21,901 bases of DNA from Psychrobacter sp. UBA3480 (lineage in GTDB: Bacteria; Pseudomonadota; Gammaproteobacteria; Pseudomonadales; Moraxellaceae): positions 169,417 through 191,317 of the forward strand of contig NZ_DFQV01000009.1 of the NCBI RefSeq assembly GCF_002377945.1, written 5' to 3'. Under the pieces are notes generated by a model. That model was not told the DNA's origin and did no database searches. It worked only from the letters and a program-made list of their open reading frames with translations. Of this stretch, positions 1 to 8,052 are shown one piece after another. Every line of letters begins with the position of its first letter. Within the stretch, counting starts at the first letter, position 1. The position numbers and the translations under genes are program-made.

Positions 1-153
1 AAAGTAGCGGAAAAAACCGAAGCGCTGCAAACATGGATGCAAGACCAGAATTTGACGCCTACAGGCGAGCCTGAATTGGCCCGTTATAATCCGCCTTGGA
101 CGCTACCATTTTTACGTCGTAATGAGGTGATGATTGCGTATCAATCTAACTAG
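1..153 (+). CDS. C-terminal end of a SOUL-type heme-binding family protein (partial)
   Basis: Frame 1 is open from the window start to TAG at 151-153 and gives the last 50 residues. The tail contains ELARYNPPWTLPFLRRNEVM, closely like the usual end of bacterial SOUL/HEBP family proteins (an ARYNPPWTPWFLRRNEVM-type motif). Members are small proteins reported to bind heme or tetrapyrroles; the bacterial role is poorly defined. The start and any signal peptide lie outside the window. The gene is convergent with asd and shares the hairpin terminator at 166-193. The family call rests on this C-terminal motif alone. Confidence 0.72.
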   Translation, partial: KVAEKTEALQTWMQDQNLTPTGEPELARYNPPWTLPFLRRNEVMIAYQSN

Positions 154-165
154 TAATCAGCCTAT

Positions 166-193
166 AAAAAAAGACAGCAATCGCTGTCTTTTT
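166..193. terminator. Bidirectional Rho-independent terminator between the SOUL gene and asd
   Basis: The perfect stem AAAAAGACAGC (168-178) pairs with GCTGTCTTTTT (183-193) around the loop AATC. It is flanked by A-runs on the left and T-runs on the right, so it can terminate both the upstream plus-strand gene and the minus-strand asd gene. It sits in the 64-bp convergent gap. Confidence 0.88.
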
Positions 194-217
194 CGTGCTT
201 TATTTAAGGTATCTGAG

Positions 218-1351
218 TTAGACGTTTTGCTCACGGATGATATTAAGCATACGACGTAATGGTTCTGCTGCGCCCCATAACAACTGATCACCAACGGTAA
301 ATGCACCTAGATATTCAGGGCCCATATTCAACTTACGCAAGCGACCTAGCGCAACTGTTAAGGTTCCAGTTACGGCCACTGGCGTTAGGCGATTCATAGT
401 AGCTTCTTTGTCATCTTCGACCAAGTCCAACCACTCGTTGCCACTGTTTCTGAGTGCAGCTTCGATTTCTTCTAGTGGAATGTCTTTTTTCAGCTTGATC
501 GTTAGGCCTTGCGCATGACAACGCATGGCACCGACGCGTACACACATACCGTCGATAGGAATTGTACTGGTTTCATCATTACCCAAGATCTTATTGGTCT
601 CGACGCCGCCTTTCCATTCCTCTTTTGACTGTTTGTTTTCTAGCTGCGCATCGATGTAAGGAATCAAGCTACCAGCCAATGGTACACCGAAGTATTGTGT
701 AGGAAAGTCTGCTGAGCGCTGAGTCTGAGCGATTTTTTTATCAATCTCAAGAATAGCACTAGCTGGGTCAGCCAATTCGTCTTGGACGGCATCACGTAAC
801 ACACCCATGCCATTGATGAGCTCACGCATGTTGTTTGCGCCAGAGCCACTAGCAGCCTGATATGTCATCGCGCTGACCCATTCGACCCAGCCTTTATTAA
901 ACAGCTCACCGATAGCCATCAGCATCAACGATACGGTACAGTTACCACCGATAAAGTCTTTTTTGCCGTTGGCTAGGGCACTATCAATAACATTACGGTT
1001 GACTGGATCAAGAACGATGATGCTGTCATCTTTCATTCGCAGCGTACTTGCCGCATCAACCCAATAGCCGTTCCAACCGCTATCACGCAGTGGTTGATGG
1101 ACTTTTGACGTATAGTCACCACCTTGGCAAGTAATAACGACATCACAAGCAGCAAGTGCTTCAATATCATGAGCGTCTTTTAGTTGGCCGGTTTCAATAC
1201 CATCGAATTTTGGTGCATCACCACCAGCATTACTGGTAGAAAAAAACACGGGTGTAATACCGTTAAAGTCATTTTCTTCCTGCATACGTTGTATTAATAC
1301 TGACCCTACCATACCGCGCCAGCCTACCAAACCTACTGTTAAATCACTCAT
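218..1351 (-). CDS. asd: Aspartate-semialdehyde dehydrogenase
   Basis: Asd reduces L-aspartyl-4-phosphate to L-aspartate-4-semialdehyde with NADPH in the cytoplasm. This is the branch step to lysine, meso-diaminopimelate, threonine and methionine. The protein has 377 residues, near the 367 of E. coli Asd. Visible features are the N-terminal nucleotide-binding stretch [14 protein letters not shown] (residues 6-19) and the catalytic-cysteine motif [12 protein letters not shown], with the nucleophile at Cys138. I chose ATG at 1351 because AGGA lies 9 bases upstream; a TTG at 1360 is also in frame but has poorer spacing. The gene stands alone, convergent with the SOUL gene and divergent from the EEP-domain gene. 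No lysine riboswitch was recognised in its leader. Confidence 0.96.
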   Translation of the reverse strand: MSDLTVGLVGWRGMVGSVLIQRMQEENDFNGITPVFFSTSNAGGDAPKFDGIETGQLKDAHDIEALAACDVVITCQGGDYTSKVHQPLRDSGWNGYWVDAASTLRMKDDSIIVLDPVNRNVIDSALANGKKDFIGGNCTVSLMLMAIGELFNKGWVEWVSAMTYQAASGSGANNMRELINGMGVLRDAVQDELADPASAILEIDKKIAQTQRSADFPTQYFGVPLAGSLIPYIDAQLENKQSKEEWKGGVETNKILGNDETSTIPIDGMCVRVGAMRCHAQGLTIKLKKDIPLEEIEAALRNSGNEWLDLVEDDKEATMNRLTPVAVTGTLTVALGRLRKLNMGPEYLGAFTVGDQLLWGAAEPLRRMLNIIREQNV

Positions 1352-1790
1352 GAAATTCAATCCTATTTACAATTATTTGTTGCATCGTCAACCGATAACA
1401 ATGCCGTGAATGGCGCGAAAAAGCAAGGCGTTTTGGCTATTATTTGGTCGTTTTCCATACACTATTAACTATGTCGACTATAACTTTAAGTTATTACTAT
1501 TGAATAGATACTTGGCTATCTGACGACCTCAAAAATATAATGTTTAATAAATCACGCATTACATTGAGTGAGCCAATATTGTAACGTTTTATGATAGTTG
1601 TCGCATAATTGAGACTCACCAGTAGGCGAGAATCTTCTGAAATGCTAAAGTAAGTCTCAAACACAATTACTCGACGTTAGTTATTTGATGTCAGGTGATT
1701 TACAACCACGATATTTCTTATCAAACAAAAGCTTAACCAATATACATCATCGGCTCTATCAACATTTCAATCAACGGTTAGTACCTACTT
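1352..1790. other. Divergent intergenic region between asd and the EEP gene
   Basis: These 439 bases must hold the asd promoter (minus strand) and the EEP promoter (plus strand). A 15-bp palindrome lies at 1480-1494 (ATAACTT-T-AAGTTAT). A separate 6-bp pair, GAGACT near 1611 and AGTCTC near 1649, could form a long-looped hairpin. A minus-strand TTGAGG, 16 bases, TATCTA arrangement in the complement of about 1503-1531 is a weak asd promoter candidate. The open frame at 1685-1879 overlaps the next gene and looks spurious. Confidence 0.4.
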
Positions 1791-2921
1791 ATGGATCTCT
1801 CACTATTATATTACGCCTTACAAGGTCTAGCAGGATTCATCGCCTTTGTCACAATCTGGGGCTGGCTGCCGCTAGATAACTGGTGGGTGCGCGGTGTTGA
1901 GTTTCCACGTATTCAAATAATGGTGCTTGGTATTATCGCTTGGGTCAGCATGATAGTGTTTTTCTCAGAGTGGGAATTAGGGCAGTGGATATTGTTTGTT
2001 GTACTGAGCGGTACGTTAGCATTTCAGCTAAGAATGGTACTGCCATATACTAAGCTATGGAAAAAAGAAGTTCAAAAGGCAAAAGATAAGCCAGAAGGGC
2101 AAGCGCATCAAATAAAAATCATGGTATCAAACGTATTGACGCCCAATGACGAAACGCAAAAGTTGGTTGATTTGGTTAAGCGAAAGCAGCCTGATATCTT
2201 AATTACATTAGAAAGTGATAAGAAATGGGAGCAAGCCTTACAGCAAGTTGAGTCTGACTATCCCTATACCGTGAAAGTGCCACTAGATAATCTATATGGT
2301 ATGCACTTGTATTCTAAGCTTGAGCTGATTGATCCTGAAGTTAAGTATTTAATGATAGATGATATACCCTCTATTCATACTCAATTGCGCTTGCAAGGAG
2401 GCCGCGTCGTTTGGTTATATTGCTTGCATCCCATGCCGCCTAGCCCAACTGAAGCTGATAAGTCCACCACGCGTGATGCTGAGCTGCTCATGGTGGGTAA
2501 ACATATAAAAGAAAATGACCAAACGGCGATACTGGCAGGTGATCTCAATGATGTCGCATGGTCAAAAACCACACGTCGTTTCCAACGTATCTCTGGTCTG
2601 TTAGATCCTCGCATTGGTCGACATTTTATTAATACCTTCCATGTTAAATATCCATTTCTGCGTTGGGCTTTAGATCATATCTTTCATAGTGCCTGCTTTA
2701 CAGTAGTTGATATTCAGCGTATGCCATCCGTAGGATCTGACCACTTTCCTGTGATGACTACCTTGCAATATGAGCCAGAAGAGGCAAGCAAGCAAGAAGG
2801 CAATGCGCCTACTGCACAAGCAGAAGATATCCAAGAGACTGACAACAAAATCGAAGAAGGCAAGAAAGAAGGTGAGAAAGTGTCAGAAGAGCACAGACAA
2901 GAACAGCGCAGTTTTGGTTGA
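1791..2921 (+). CDS. Membrane-anchored endonuclease/exonuclease/phosphatase (EEP) family protein
   Basis: This 376-residue protein has an EEP (DNase I-like) hydrolase domain behind three predicted N-terminal membrane segments (about residues 5-25, 41-60 and 66-85). Catalytic-type residues follow the family order: Asn114 in MVSNVL, Glu141 in ITLES, His213, Asp251/Asn253 in LAGDLNDVAWS, Asp295 in LDHIF and Asp317-His318 in VGSDHFPV. Such proteins hydrolyse phosphodiester or phosphomonoester bonds with a divalent metal; the substrate here cannot be inferred. After residue 328 comes a roughly 48-residue hydrophilic Glu/Lys/Gln-rich tail. No good Shine-Dalgarno sequence precedes the ATG at 1791, but it places the first membrane helix directly at the N terminus. 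The gene appears monocistronic. Confidence 0.85.
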   Translation: MDLSLLYYALQGLAGFIAFVTIWGWLPLDNWWVRGVEFPRIQIMVLGIIAWVSMIVFFSEWELGQWILFVVLSGTLAFQLRMVLPYTKLWKKEVQKAKDKPEGQAHQIKIMVSNVLTPNDETQKLVDLVKRKQPDILITLESDKKWEQALQQVESDYPYTVKVPLDNLYGMHLYSKLELIDPEVKYLMIDDIPSIHTQLRLQGGRVVWLYCLHPMPPSPTEADKSTTRDAELLMVGKHIKENDQTAILAGDLNDVAWSKTTRRFQRISGLLDPRIGRHFINTFHVKYPFLRWALDHIFHSACFTVVDIQRMPSVGSDHFPVMTTLQYEPEEASKQEGNAPTAQAEDIQETDNKIEEGKKEGEKVSEEHRQEQRSFG

Positions 2922-2961
2922 TAAAAGAGGCCGTTTATTAGCTGTAATGCATAGAGATGAT

Positions 2962-2977
2962 GTAAGCATATGCTTAC
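2962..2977. repeat. 16-bp perfect palindrome
   Basis: GTAAGCATATGCTTAC reads identically on both strands. It lies 40 bases past the EEP stop codon. No T-tract follows, so it is not a classic terminator. It could be a protein-binding site or a cruciform; no regulator is assignable. Confidence 0.5.
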
Positions 2978-3027
2978 GCAAAATAGAGTCTTTAGCTTCT
3001 ATCGGCACCAAGTCCATTGGCCTATAA

Positions 3028-3068
3028 TACATCCATCAACACAAGGATACGCATGGATGTAGTGTTGA
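3028..3068. repeat. Inverted repeat with a competing alternative stem
   Basis: TACATCCAT (3028-3036) is perfectly complementary to ATGGATGTA (3053-3061). A second pair, TCAACAC (3036-3042) with GTGTTGA (3062-3068), interleaves with it. The two stems cannot comfortably coexist, because no linker spans the first stem, so they look like alternative folds. A TATAAT immediately precedes the first arm. Confidence 0.45.
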
Positions 3069-3118
3069 GACAGTACCAATAAAAGCACAGGTCAGCCCGC
3101 TGTCTTATATAATACTGT

Positions 3119-3217
3119 TAAATGACTTAGGATGAGTCAGCACGGAAGAGAGATAATAACAATAACATGAAGTATTGAAACCCTGAACCAATCGCCCTAG
3201 GTTCGGGGTTTTTCTTT
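3119..3217 (+). ncRNA. Candidate intergenic small RNA
   Basis: A TATAAT at 3108-3113 would start a transcript near 3119-3120 that ends at the terminator at 3178-3217, giving about 98 nt. The 5' part folds into TGACT (3123-3127) pairing with AGTCA (3135-3139), with AGGAT exposed in the loop. An A/U-rich unpaired stretch (about 3150-3177) follows, then a GC-rich terminator with a U tail. This modular layout resembles Hfq-dependent sRNAs. GGA in the hairpin loop and again in CACGGAAG would also suit CsrA/RsmA binding. The -35 element is poor. No known Rfam family was recognised. Confidence 0.42.
3178..3217 (+). terminator. Rho-independent terminator (plus strand)
   Basis: AAACCCTGAACC (3178-3189) pairs with GGTTCGGGGTTT (3200-3211) with one G-T wobble, and the run TTTTTCTTTG follows. 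It would end the candidate sRNA or read-through from the EEP gene. Confidence 0.8.
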
Positions 3218-3305
3218 GTGTATAGATTTTGGTTTATCAAGATTTAAACTACTTAACTTTGGGATTTTCTCATCAAGCTTCCAGTCAAATATCTAACTGC
3301 GCAAG

Positions 3306-3345
3306 ATAAAGAAGGGTATATGCCATTGCATATACCCTTCTTTAT
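3306..3345 (-). terminator. Rho-independent terminator downstream of surA
   Basis: An uninterrupted 18-bp stem (3306-3323 with 3328-3345) closes the 4-base loop CATT. Its core is GAAGGGTATATGC. On the minus strand it sits 55 bases past the surA stop codon and ends in CTTCTTTAT; the U-tract is mostly inside the stem base. It may act on both strands. Confidence 0.8.
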
Positions 3346-3399
3346 TTAAATCGATTCAGTACTTTCGCTAACTTAATACTATTAGCTTATTGCAACATA

Positions 3400-4791
3400 T
3401 CAGCCAAGTATCTGAATATAAGCGCCAGCACGTAGTTCTTGTAACCAGTCTTCTTGAGCTTGTGGTGCTAGGCGTTGATACAATGCTTGACGTGCCATAT
3501 TACGACGATATTGCTCGCTAATATCTTGATCGCGCTTACCGTCGACTTTTAGGATATGCCAACCAAATTGCGTCTTAAATGGTGCAGAGTAGTCGCCAAC
3601 AGCCGTATTTTTCATTGTGGCTTCAAATGGACCAACCATATCTTCTTCGCTAACCCAGTCAAGGTCGCCGCCACGTCCAGCAGAACCTGGATCGTCTGAA
3701 TACGTTGAGGCTAAGCTAGCAAAGTCAGCGCCGCCACGAAGCTGCTCGTATAAATCATTAATTTTTTGTTCAGCAAGCGCATCAGTCTGTAAATCATCGA
3801 CTTTAACTAGGATATGGCGAGTATGCCACTGTGGTATCAGCATCGTATTGCTGGCTTTCTTATCAGCAAGCTTAATGATGTCAATCCCTTCAGGAGTTAA
3901 TAATGGCTCGCTTACAGTACCAACGTCTAGCTTGGTGATTTTGCTGGACAGCTCTGTCGGTAAAGAGGCGGCCTTATGAAAGCCCATATCCCCACCTTGC
4001 AATGGAATCGGATAGCTTCCTTGGCTAGCAGCAACAGCTTCAGCGACGTTGACGTTTGGCTCAAGCAAACGCGTCCGTAATGCCTGTGCCACCTTTAAGG
4101 CTTCTTCACGTTGAGCAGCCGATAGGCGACTATAGTCATCTATATAAGGCACACGTACGTGAATGGTTTGATATTCGCTTTGATTCAGACGTTTGGCTTC
4201 AGGCGAGGCCAAAAATGCATCAATGTCTTGCTCGCTAATACGTACTCGGCGAGTAATTTGACGCTGCTGTAGCGCTTGGATAGAAGCCTCTTCGATCAGT
4301 TTGGCACGCAGATTGGCATAACTACCAGGTTGCGCTGCATCTAGACGTTGCTGCAATGCTGCGATGCTATTAAGGCCTTCAGCTTGAGCGATTTGACCAA
4401 GACGTTGATTGATTTCTGCTTCATCGGCAGACAGTCCCGCACGTTTGACCATAGACAGTTGTAGTTCACGCAAAATAAGTGCGTTTAACACTTCAGATTG
4501 TAGTTGTGCTGAGTTTGCGATAGGCTCTCCAGCAGCTTTTGCACGTGCTTGAGTTTGCTCGATAGCATCAACCAGTTCGCTTTTTAAGATAGCATTTTCA
4601 TTAACTAGGGCAATAATACCGTCTGTGCTATTGGCTGGCGTTAAGCGATCAACTGAGTTTTGCGCAGCAGAAGTAGAAGCTTGAGCTGCTGCAGGTTTTA
4701 CAGTAGCAGCGTTGGCACTTAACGTAAGCGTAAGGCCTGCCATAGATAGCAATACTGCTCTGCTAGTCTGACGTAAAGAAAAAAATCTCAT
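3400..4791 (-). CDS. surA: Periplasmic chaperone / peptidyl-prolyl isomerase SurA
   Basis: SurA escorts unfolded beta-barrel proteins, LptD among them, across the periplasm to the BAM complex. From ATG at 4791 the product has 463 residues. I prefer this start because GAGGAG lies just 5' of it and it gives a clean Sec signal peptide (MRFFSLRQTS onward, probable cleavage after ANA near residue 28). In-frame upstream starts at 4845 (TTG) and 4812 lack this support. A helical chaperone domain covers about residues 48-200. A degenerate parvulin domain spans about 206-310. A canonical parvulin domain spans about 321-417, with HILVK, ADFASLA, SDDPGSAGRGGDLDW and QFGWHILKV. The gene lies 156 bp downstream of lptD in the same direction, the usual pairing. 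A terminator follows, so pdxA and rsmA are not continued here. Confidence 0.95.
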   Translation of the reverse strand: MRFFSLRQTSRAVLLSMAGLTLTLSANAATVKPAAAQASTSAAQNSVDRLTPANSTDGIIALVNENAILKSELVDAIEQTQARAKAAGEPIANSAQLQSEVLNALILRELQLSMVKRAGLSADEAEINQRLGQIAQAEGLNSIAALQQRLDAAQPGSYANLRAKLIEEASIQALQQRQITRRVRISEQDIDAFLASPEAKRLNQSEYQTIHVRVPYIDDYSRLSAAQREEALKVAQALRTRLLEPNVNVAEAVAASQGSYPIPLQGGDMGFHKAASLPTELSSKITKLDVGTVSEPLLTPEGIDIIKLADKKASNTMLIPQWHTRHILVKVDDLQTDALAEQKINDLYEQLRGGADFASLASTYSDDPGSAGRGGDLDWVSEEDMVGPFEATMKNTAVGDYSAPFKTQFGWHILKVDGKRDQDISEQYRRNMARQALYQRLAPQAQEDWLQELRAGAYIQILG

Positions 4792-4947
4792 GATGCTCCT
4801 CATCAATGTCATTGCATCGGATGGTAGTCGGTCAACTCTATCCAATACTCTTAATAATAAAATATTCGACAGCGTTTCCCATAATAGGGGTTCAAATAGT
4901 GTCTTATAAATATTTACGTAAATAACTCTAATCTAGCAAAAAACTGG

Positions 4948-7900
4948 TTAGTCTTTCCATGCCGTCTGTACAGGTTCAAAGCCCAAAATCTTATCAGCAA
5001 GTAATCGTGTCAAGCGGCTACTACCGCTGCCAAGACCGTTTAATCTAACTTCTGCCATAATAGCTTGTGTTGGCTCGTCTTTTACGTTTAGGTCATTGTA
5101 ATAGCGGCGACCATAAACAGCAAAGCCGAAACAGCAGTCTTCGTAATCAACGCCGATTAATGAATCGAGCATCTTGTTACGATTATAATCGTACTGACCC
5201 TGAGCCAATATACGCCAGCTGTTATTGATAGGGAAAACAGCGGAAGCGGTAAACGCAGATAATGGCAACTGATCGGTATTGTCATCACGTTGACGCTTGA
5301 CATAGCCCACATTAAATAAGCTGTTGTCTGATGGCTGATAACGCAGCTCAGTCGTAATGTAGTTCAAATCATAGTTACTGGTTAGGGCACCGCTAACATC
5401 AACCCAAAAATTATTATAAGGCTGAGTGCTGGTATCCCATACCATACCTGAAGAAGACGAGGTAAACACTGGCTGATCGTCATCAAGTGTTACACGTCCA
5501 TCATCTAGATAGAACTGTTCTGCAATGCTACCATCAAAACGTGTCACACCCGTTGCATCGATGTAACGATAATTGACGCCAGGCGTAATAGAATGCAAAT
5601 CCTGCAAACGATCATGACCTAAAAACCAACTGTCCGAAAATAGCTGCTCATAGTTAATAGAGGCAATACGCGTATTAAAGTTAGGAATGTCATTTTGGTT
5701 CTTATACGGTGAATACGTATATTTTACGCTTGGGCTAAGTAAACGATAACCACCCATCGTATCGTCAAACGCACCAAATGGTGAGCCTGCTTGATAAAAG
5801 TGTAGACCTGCATCGATACTGGCTTGCGGAACAAACACAGATTGACTGCCATCTTCTTCACTAAGCTGATTATCTTCTAAGCTATCTTCATCATATGACG
5901 TATATAGATGCTGCAAGCTCAGCTTAGGTTTGATATAACCCCAAGAGGTTTCCATCGGATAGGCAGCGCTTAGTTTATTATAAATACGTGCGCCACTTTT
6001 TTCGTTTTCAGAACCATCATCGATAGATTTTTTGAAGTATGCAGAATCATGAATACCAGTGATATCGAAGCGCTCAGCCCAAGGCAGGCGATAATTTAAT
6101 TTGAGCTGTGGCAAGCGTGAGTACGGCTTGTCTTTGTCTTCTAACGCTTCACCACTATCAGTGAATGCATCTAAAGTCTGGAAAGTTTCTACTTTTAGTT
6201 CACCATCGACATAATCATTGTAATAATTGACGCGGGCACGACGTGGCAAGTTTATGGTGCTGTCTGACAAGCCCAACGTATCAAAATCATTAAGGTAATC
6301 GGCATCTGATACATAGTTGTATTCAGCGTCAGCGCTTAATCGTGGAATGCTTTTTGACGACCAAGTGTGGTCATAAAACAAGCTGGTACGATCTTCGTCA
6401 TCATACTCTTTGTCGTTTGGTAAGTATGAACCGTTTAAAATACCTTCCCCATAATTCTCAGTCAGATAACGGAACTCACCTGATAGCATAGGGTTACGGT
6501 CAGTATAAATATGCGTGTTAAGGGTGGCATCGTAGTTAGGTGCTAAGTTGAAATAATAAGGAATATCAACTTCAAGACCACTTTCACTACTGACGCTAGC
6601 ACTTGGTAATAAAAATCCACTACTACGGCGACTGTCTATCGGGAAGTTAAAGTAGGGGAGATAAAATACGGGTATGTCAGCCACACGGAAAGTGGTGTTA
6701 TACGCTTCGCCGCGTCCTGTATCGGTATTTAGATCGATACTCTTCGCTTCAAATTGCCATTTGCGATTGGTAGGTGGACAGGTACTAAACATCACCTGAT
6801 CCAGCTCGTATTCACTCTCATTCGGTTTGTTTAAGCGTTTGGCATAGCCGTGCGCTTGTAGACCAACACTAGCAAATGCCACATCATTGGCCGTTGATTG
6901 ACCAGTCTCAGTATTGTAATTCAAGCTATCTGCAACGCCAATTAGGCCACCTTGTGCCGCTCTATCATTAAAGCTGGCTTGGCCATTATTTGTAGAGACA
7001 TTTTTTGTAGCGGCATTGTTTGTAGAGACGTTGCGTGTATGCTGTCCAGTCGCATTATCTGTAAACATGACTTTGCCTTGCGCCGCCGCAACGCCATTGC
7101 TCAAGTCAATCATGACTTTTTCTGCTTCGATATGCTGAGTGCCTTGGTCAATTTTTACATTGCCTGATAGCTCAGCGTAATTCACGTTATTGTAATAACC
7201 GTAATCTGACTCGGTAAACAAAGGGGCTTGATTATTCGGAACGCTAGCCACATTTGGTGCTGGTTGTCCGTTTGCCGTACCAGCTTCGTTTACAGCGCGT
7301 TGATAATTGGGGTTACTCTGCGGATATACCCATTGACCTTCACAGCGCTGGGCACTGTCCACGGCATTTGGCAACAGACGTAAGTCTCTACCGACCTTTG
7401 GAATCGTCTGTGCAGCAGGCATCGCATTATTATGAGCATTGTTCGCTTCAGTGCTAATAGCCTCATTGTTTAATGCTGAAGCATCGGTATCTGGCGTTAG
7501 CTCATAAAACTCTGCTAAGCGCATTAGGCTGGCTTGAATACTCTCGTCATTAAGGTCTAGCTTACCATTATTCGTTGTTATCGCTTTAGGGACAAAGGCA
7601 CTGCTATCTGGTGTATTACTGCTTGGTTGGTTGCTAGTTTCTGTATTTAGATTAGCAGTATTAGAAACTTCATTGCTAAAAGCTTCAGAGTCAGCAGCTT
7701 CATTAATCTCTGTGATATTTAGGTTATTGTTTTCAGAGAATCTGCTATCTAACGCAGTATCATTCGATAAAGTAGCGTCATTCGTATTAGCAGAATTAGT
7801 ATTCTCTTGATAAGTATCATTTAGAATATCTGCTTCTGGATAGCCATCATTACTTTGAGTACGACTAATACTACTGGCGTCAGTCGCCACACTATTAGAC

Positions 7901-8052
7901 GCATAGCTGCCTGTACTATCCGTAGTGAGTGGTTCAGTTTTTTGCGTATTGATATCACCAATGGCAGCACTGACAGTTAGGCTAGATAAGCCTAAGGCAC
8001 CAAATAAGATCAAGCGGATGCTTTGGTAAAGCGGAGAATATAACAAGGGCAC
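4948..8052 (-). CDS. lptD: LPS-assembly outer-membrane protein LptD with a long N-terminal extension
   Basis: LptD is the outer-membrane beta-barrel which, with LptE, inserts LPS into the outer leaflet. The product has 1034 residues, well above the 784 of E. coli. A signal peptide covers about residues 1-30 (LTVSAA at its end). Residues 31-215 are a Ser/Asn/Thr/Asp-rich extension of no recognised domain. An OstA/LptA-like beta-jellyroll follows from about residue 290 (AELSGNVKIDQG), then the long C-terminal barrel. Four cysteines (237, 425 and the adjacent 973-974) match the E. coli Cys31, Cys173, Cys724 and Cys725 arrangement needed for nonconsecutive disulfides. The start is GTG at 8052, with AGG close upstream; TTG at 8046 has better ribosome-site spacing. 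A 30-base internal repeat lies in the jellyroll region. The gene is divergent from amgK. Confidence 0.95.
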   Translation of the reverse strand: MPLLYSPLYQSIRLILFGALGLSSLTVSAAIGDINTQKTEPLTTDSTGSYASNSVATDASSISRTQSNDGYPEADILNDTYQENTNSANTNDATLSNDTALDSRFSENNNLNITEINEAADSEAFSNEVSNTANLNTETSNQPSSNTPDSSAFVPKAITTNNGKLDLNDESIQASLMRLAEFYELTPDTDASALNNEAISTEANNAHNNAMPAAQTIPKVGRDLRLLPNAVDSAQRCEGQWVYPQSNPNYQRAVNEAGTANGQPAPNVASVPNNQAPLFTESDYGYYNNVNYAELSGNVKIDQGTQHIEAEKVMIDLSNGVAAAQGKVMFTDNATGQHTRNVSTNNAATKNVSTNNGQASFNDRAAQGGLIGVADSLNYNTETGQSTANDVAFASVGLQAHGYAKRLNKPNESEYELDQVMFSTCPPTNRKWQFEAKSIDLNTDTGRGEAYNTTFRVADIPVFYLPYFNFPIDSRRSSGFLLPSASVSSESGLEVDIPYYFNLAPNYDATLNTHIYTDRNPMLSGEFRYLTENYGEGILNGSYLPNDKEYDDEDRTSLFYDHTWSSKSIPRLSADAEYNYVSDADYLNDFDTLGLSDSTINLPRRARVNYYNDYVDGELKVETFQTLDAFTDSGEALEDKDKPYSRLPQLKLNYRLPWAERFDITGIHDSAYFKKSIDDGSENEKSGARIYNKLSAAYPMETSWGYIKPKLSLQHLYTSYDEDSLEDNQLSEEDGSQSVFVPQASIDAGLHFYQAGSPFGAFDDTMGGYRLLSPSVKYTYSPYKNQNDIPNFNTRIASINYEQLFSDSWFLGHDRLQDLHSITPGVNYRYIDATGVTRFDGSIAEQFYLDDGRVTLDDDQPVFTSSSSGMVWDTSTQPYNNFWVDVSGALTSNYDLNYITTELRYQPSDNSLFNVGYVKRQRDDNTDQLPLSAFTASAVFPINNSWRILAQGQYDYNRNKMLDSLIGVDYEDCCFGFAVYGRRYYNDLNVKDEPTQAIMAEVRLNGLGSGSSRLTRLLADKILGFEPVQTAWKD
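6973..7032 (-). repeat. 30-bp in-frame tandem repeat inside lptD
   Basis: Residues 341-360 read as two imperfect 10-residue units, NVSTNNAATK and NVSTNNGQAS. The DNA shares TTTGTAGAGAC at 6989-6999 and 7019-7029, exactly 30 bases apart. The period is a multiple of three, so copy-number change would keep the frame. Confidence 0.75.

Larger units (their letters stand above)
2922..3399. other. Structured intergenic region between the EEP gene and surA
   Basis: This 478-base gap is unusually rich in palindromes. In order it holds a 16-bp perfect palindrome (2962-2977), a TATAAT at 3023-3028, an inverted repeat with competing pairings (3028-3068), a second TATAAT at 3108-3113, a predicted small RNA ending in a terminator (3178-3217), and an 18-bp-stem terminator (3306-3345) for surA. 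The plus-strand frame through 2770-3027 overlaps the EEP tail and shows no recognisable family, so I do not call it a gene. Confidence 0.6.

Noticed and set aside
1685..1879. 64-residue plus-strand frame before and across the EEP start
   Set aside because: It overlaps the EEP coding start in another frame, its composition is unlike a real protein, and no ribosome site was seen.
2770..3027. 85-residue plus-strand frame overlapping the EEP tail and extending past it
   Set aside because: Most of it is the Lys/Glu-rich EEP tail read in another frame; it has no convincing ribosome site and no recognisable family.
3028..3068. H-type pseudoknot
   Set aside because: The two stems abut with no linker across the 9-bp stem, so a classical pseudoknot is geometrically unlikely; alternative stems are the better reading.
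3023..3217. 6S RNA (ssrS), because a transcript from the first TATAAT would be about 180 nt
   Set aside because: The ends do not pair into the long closing helix of 6S RNA, and the usual neighbours are absent.
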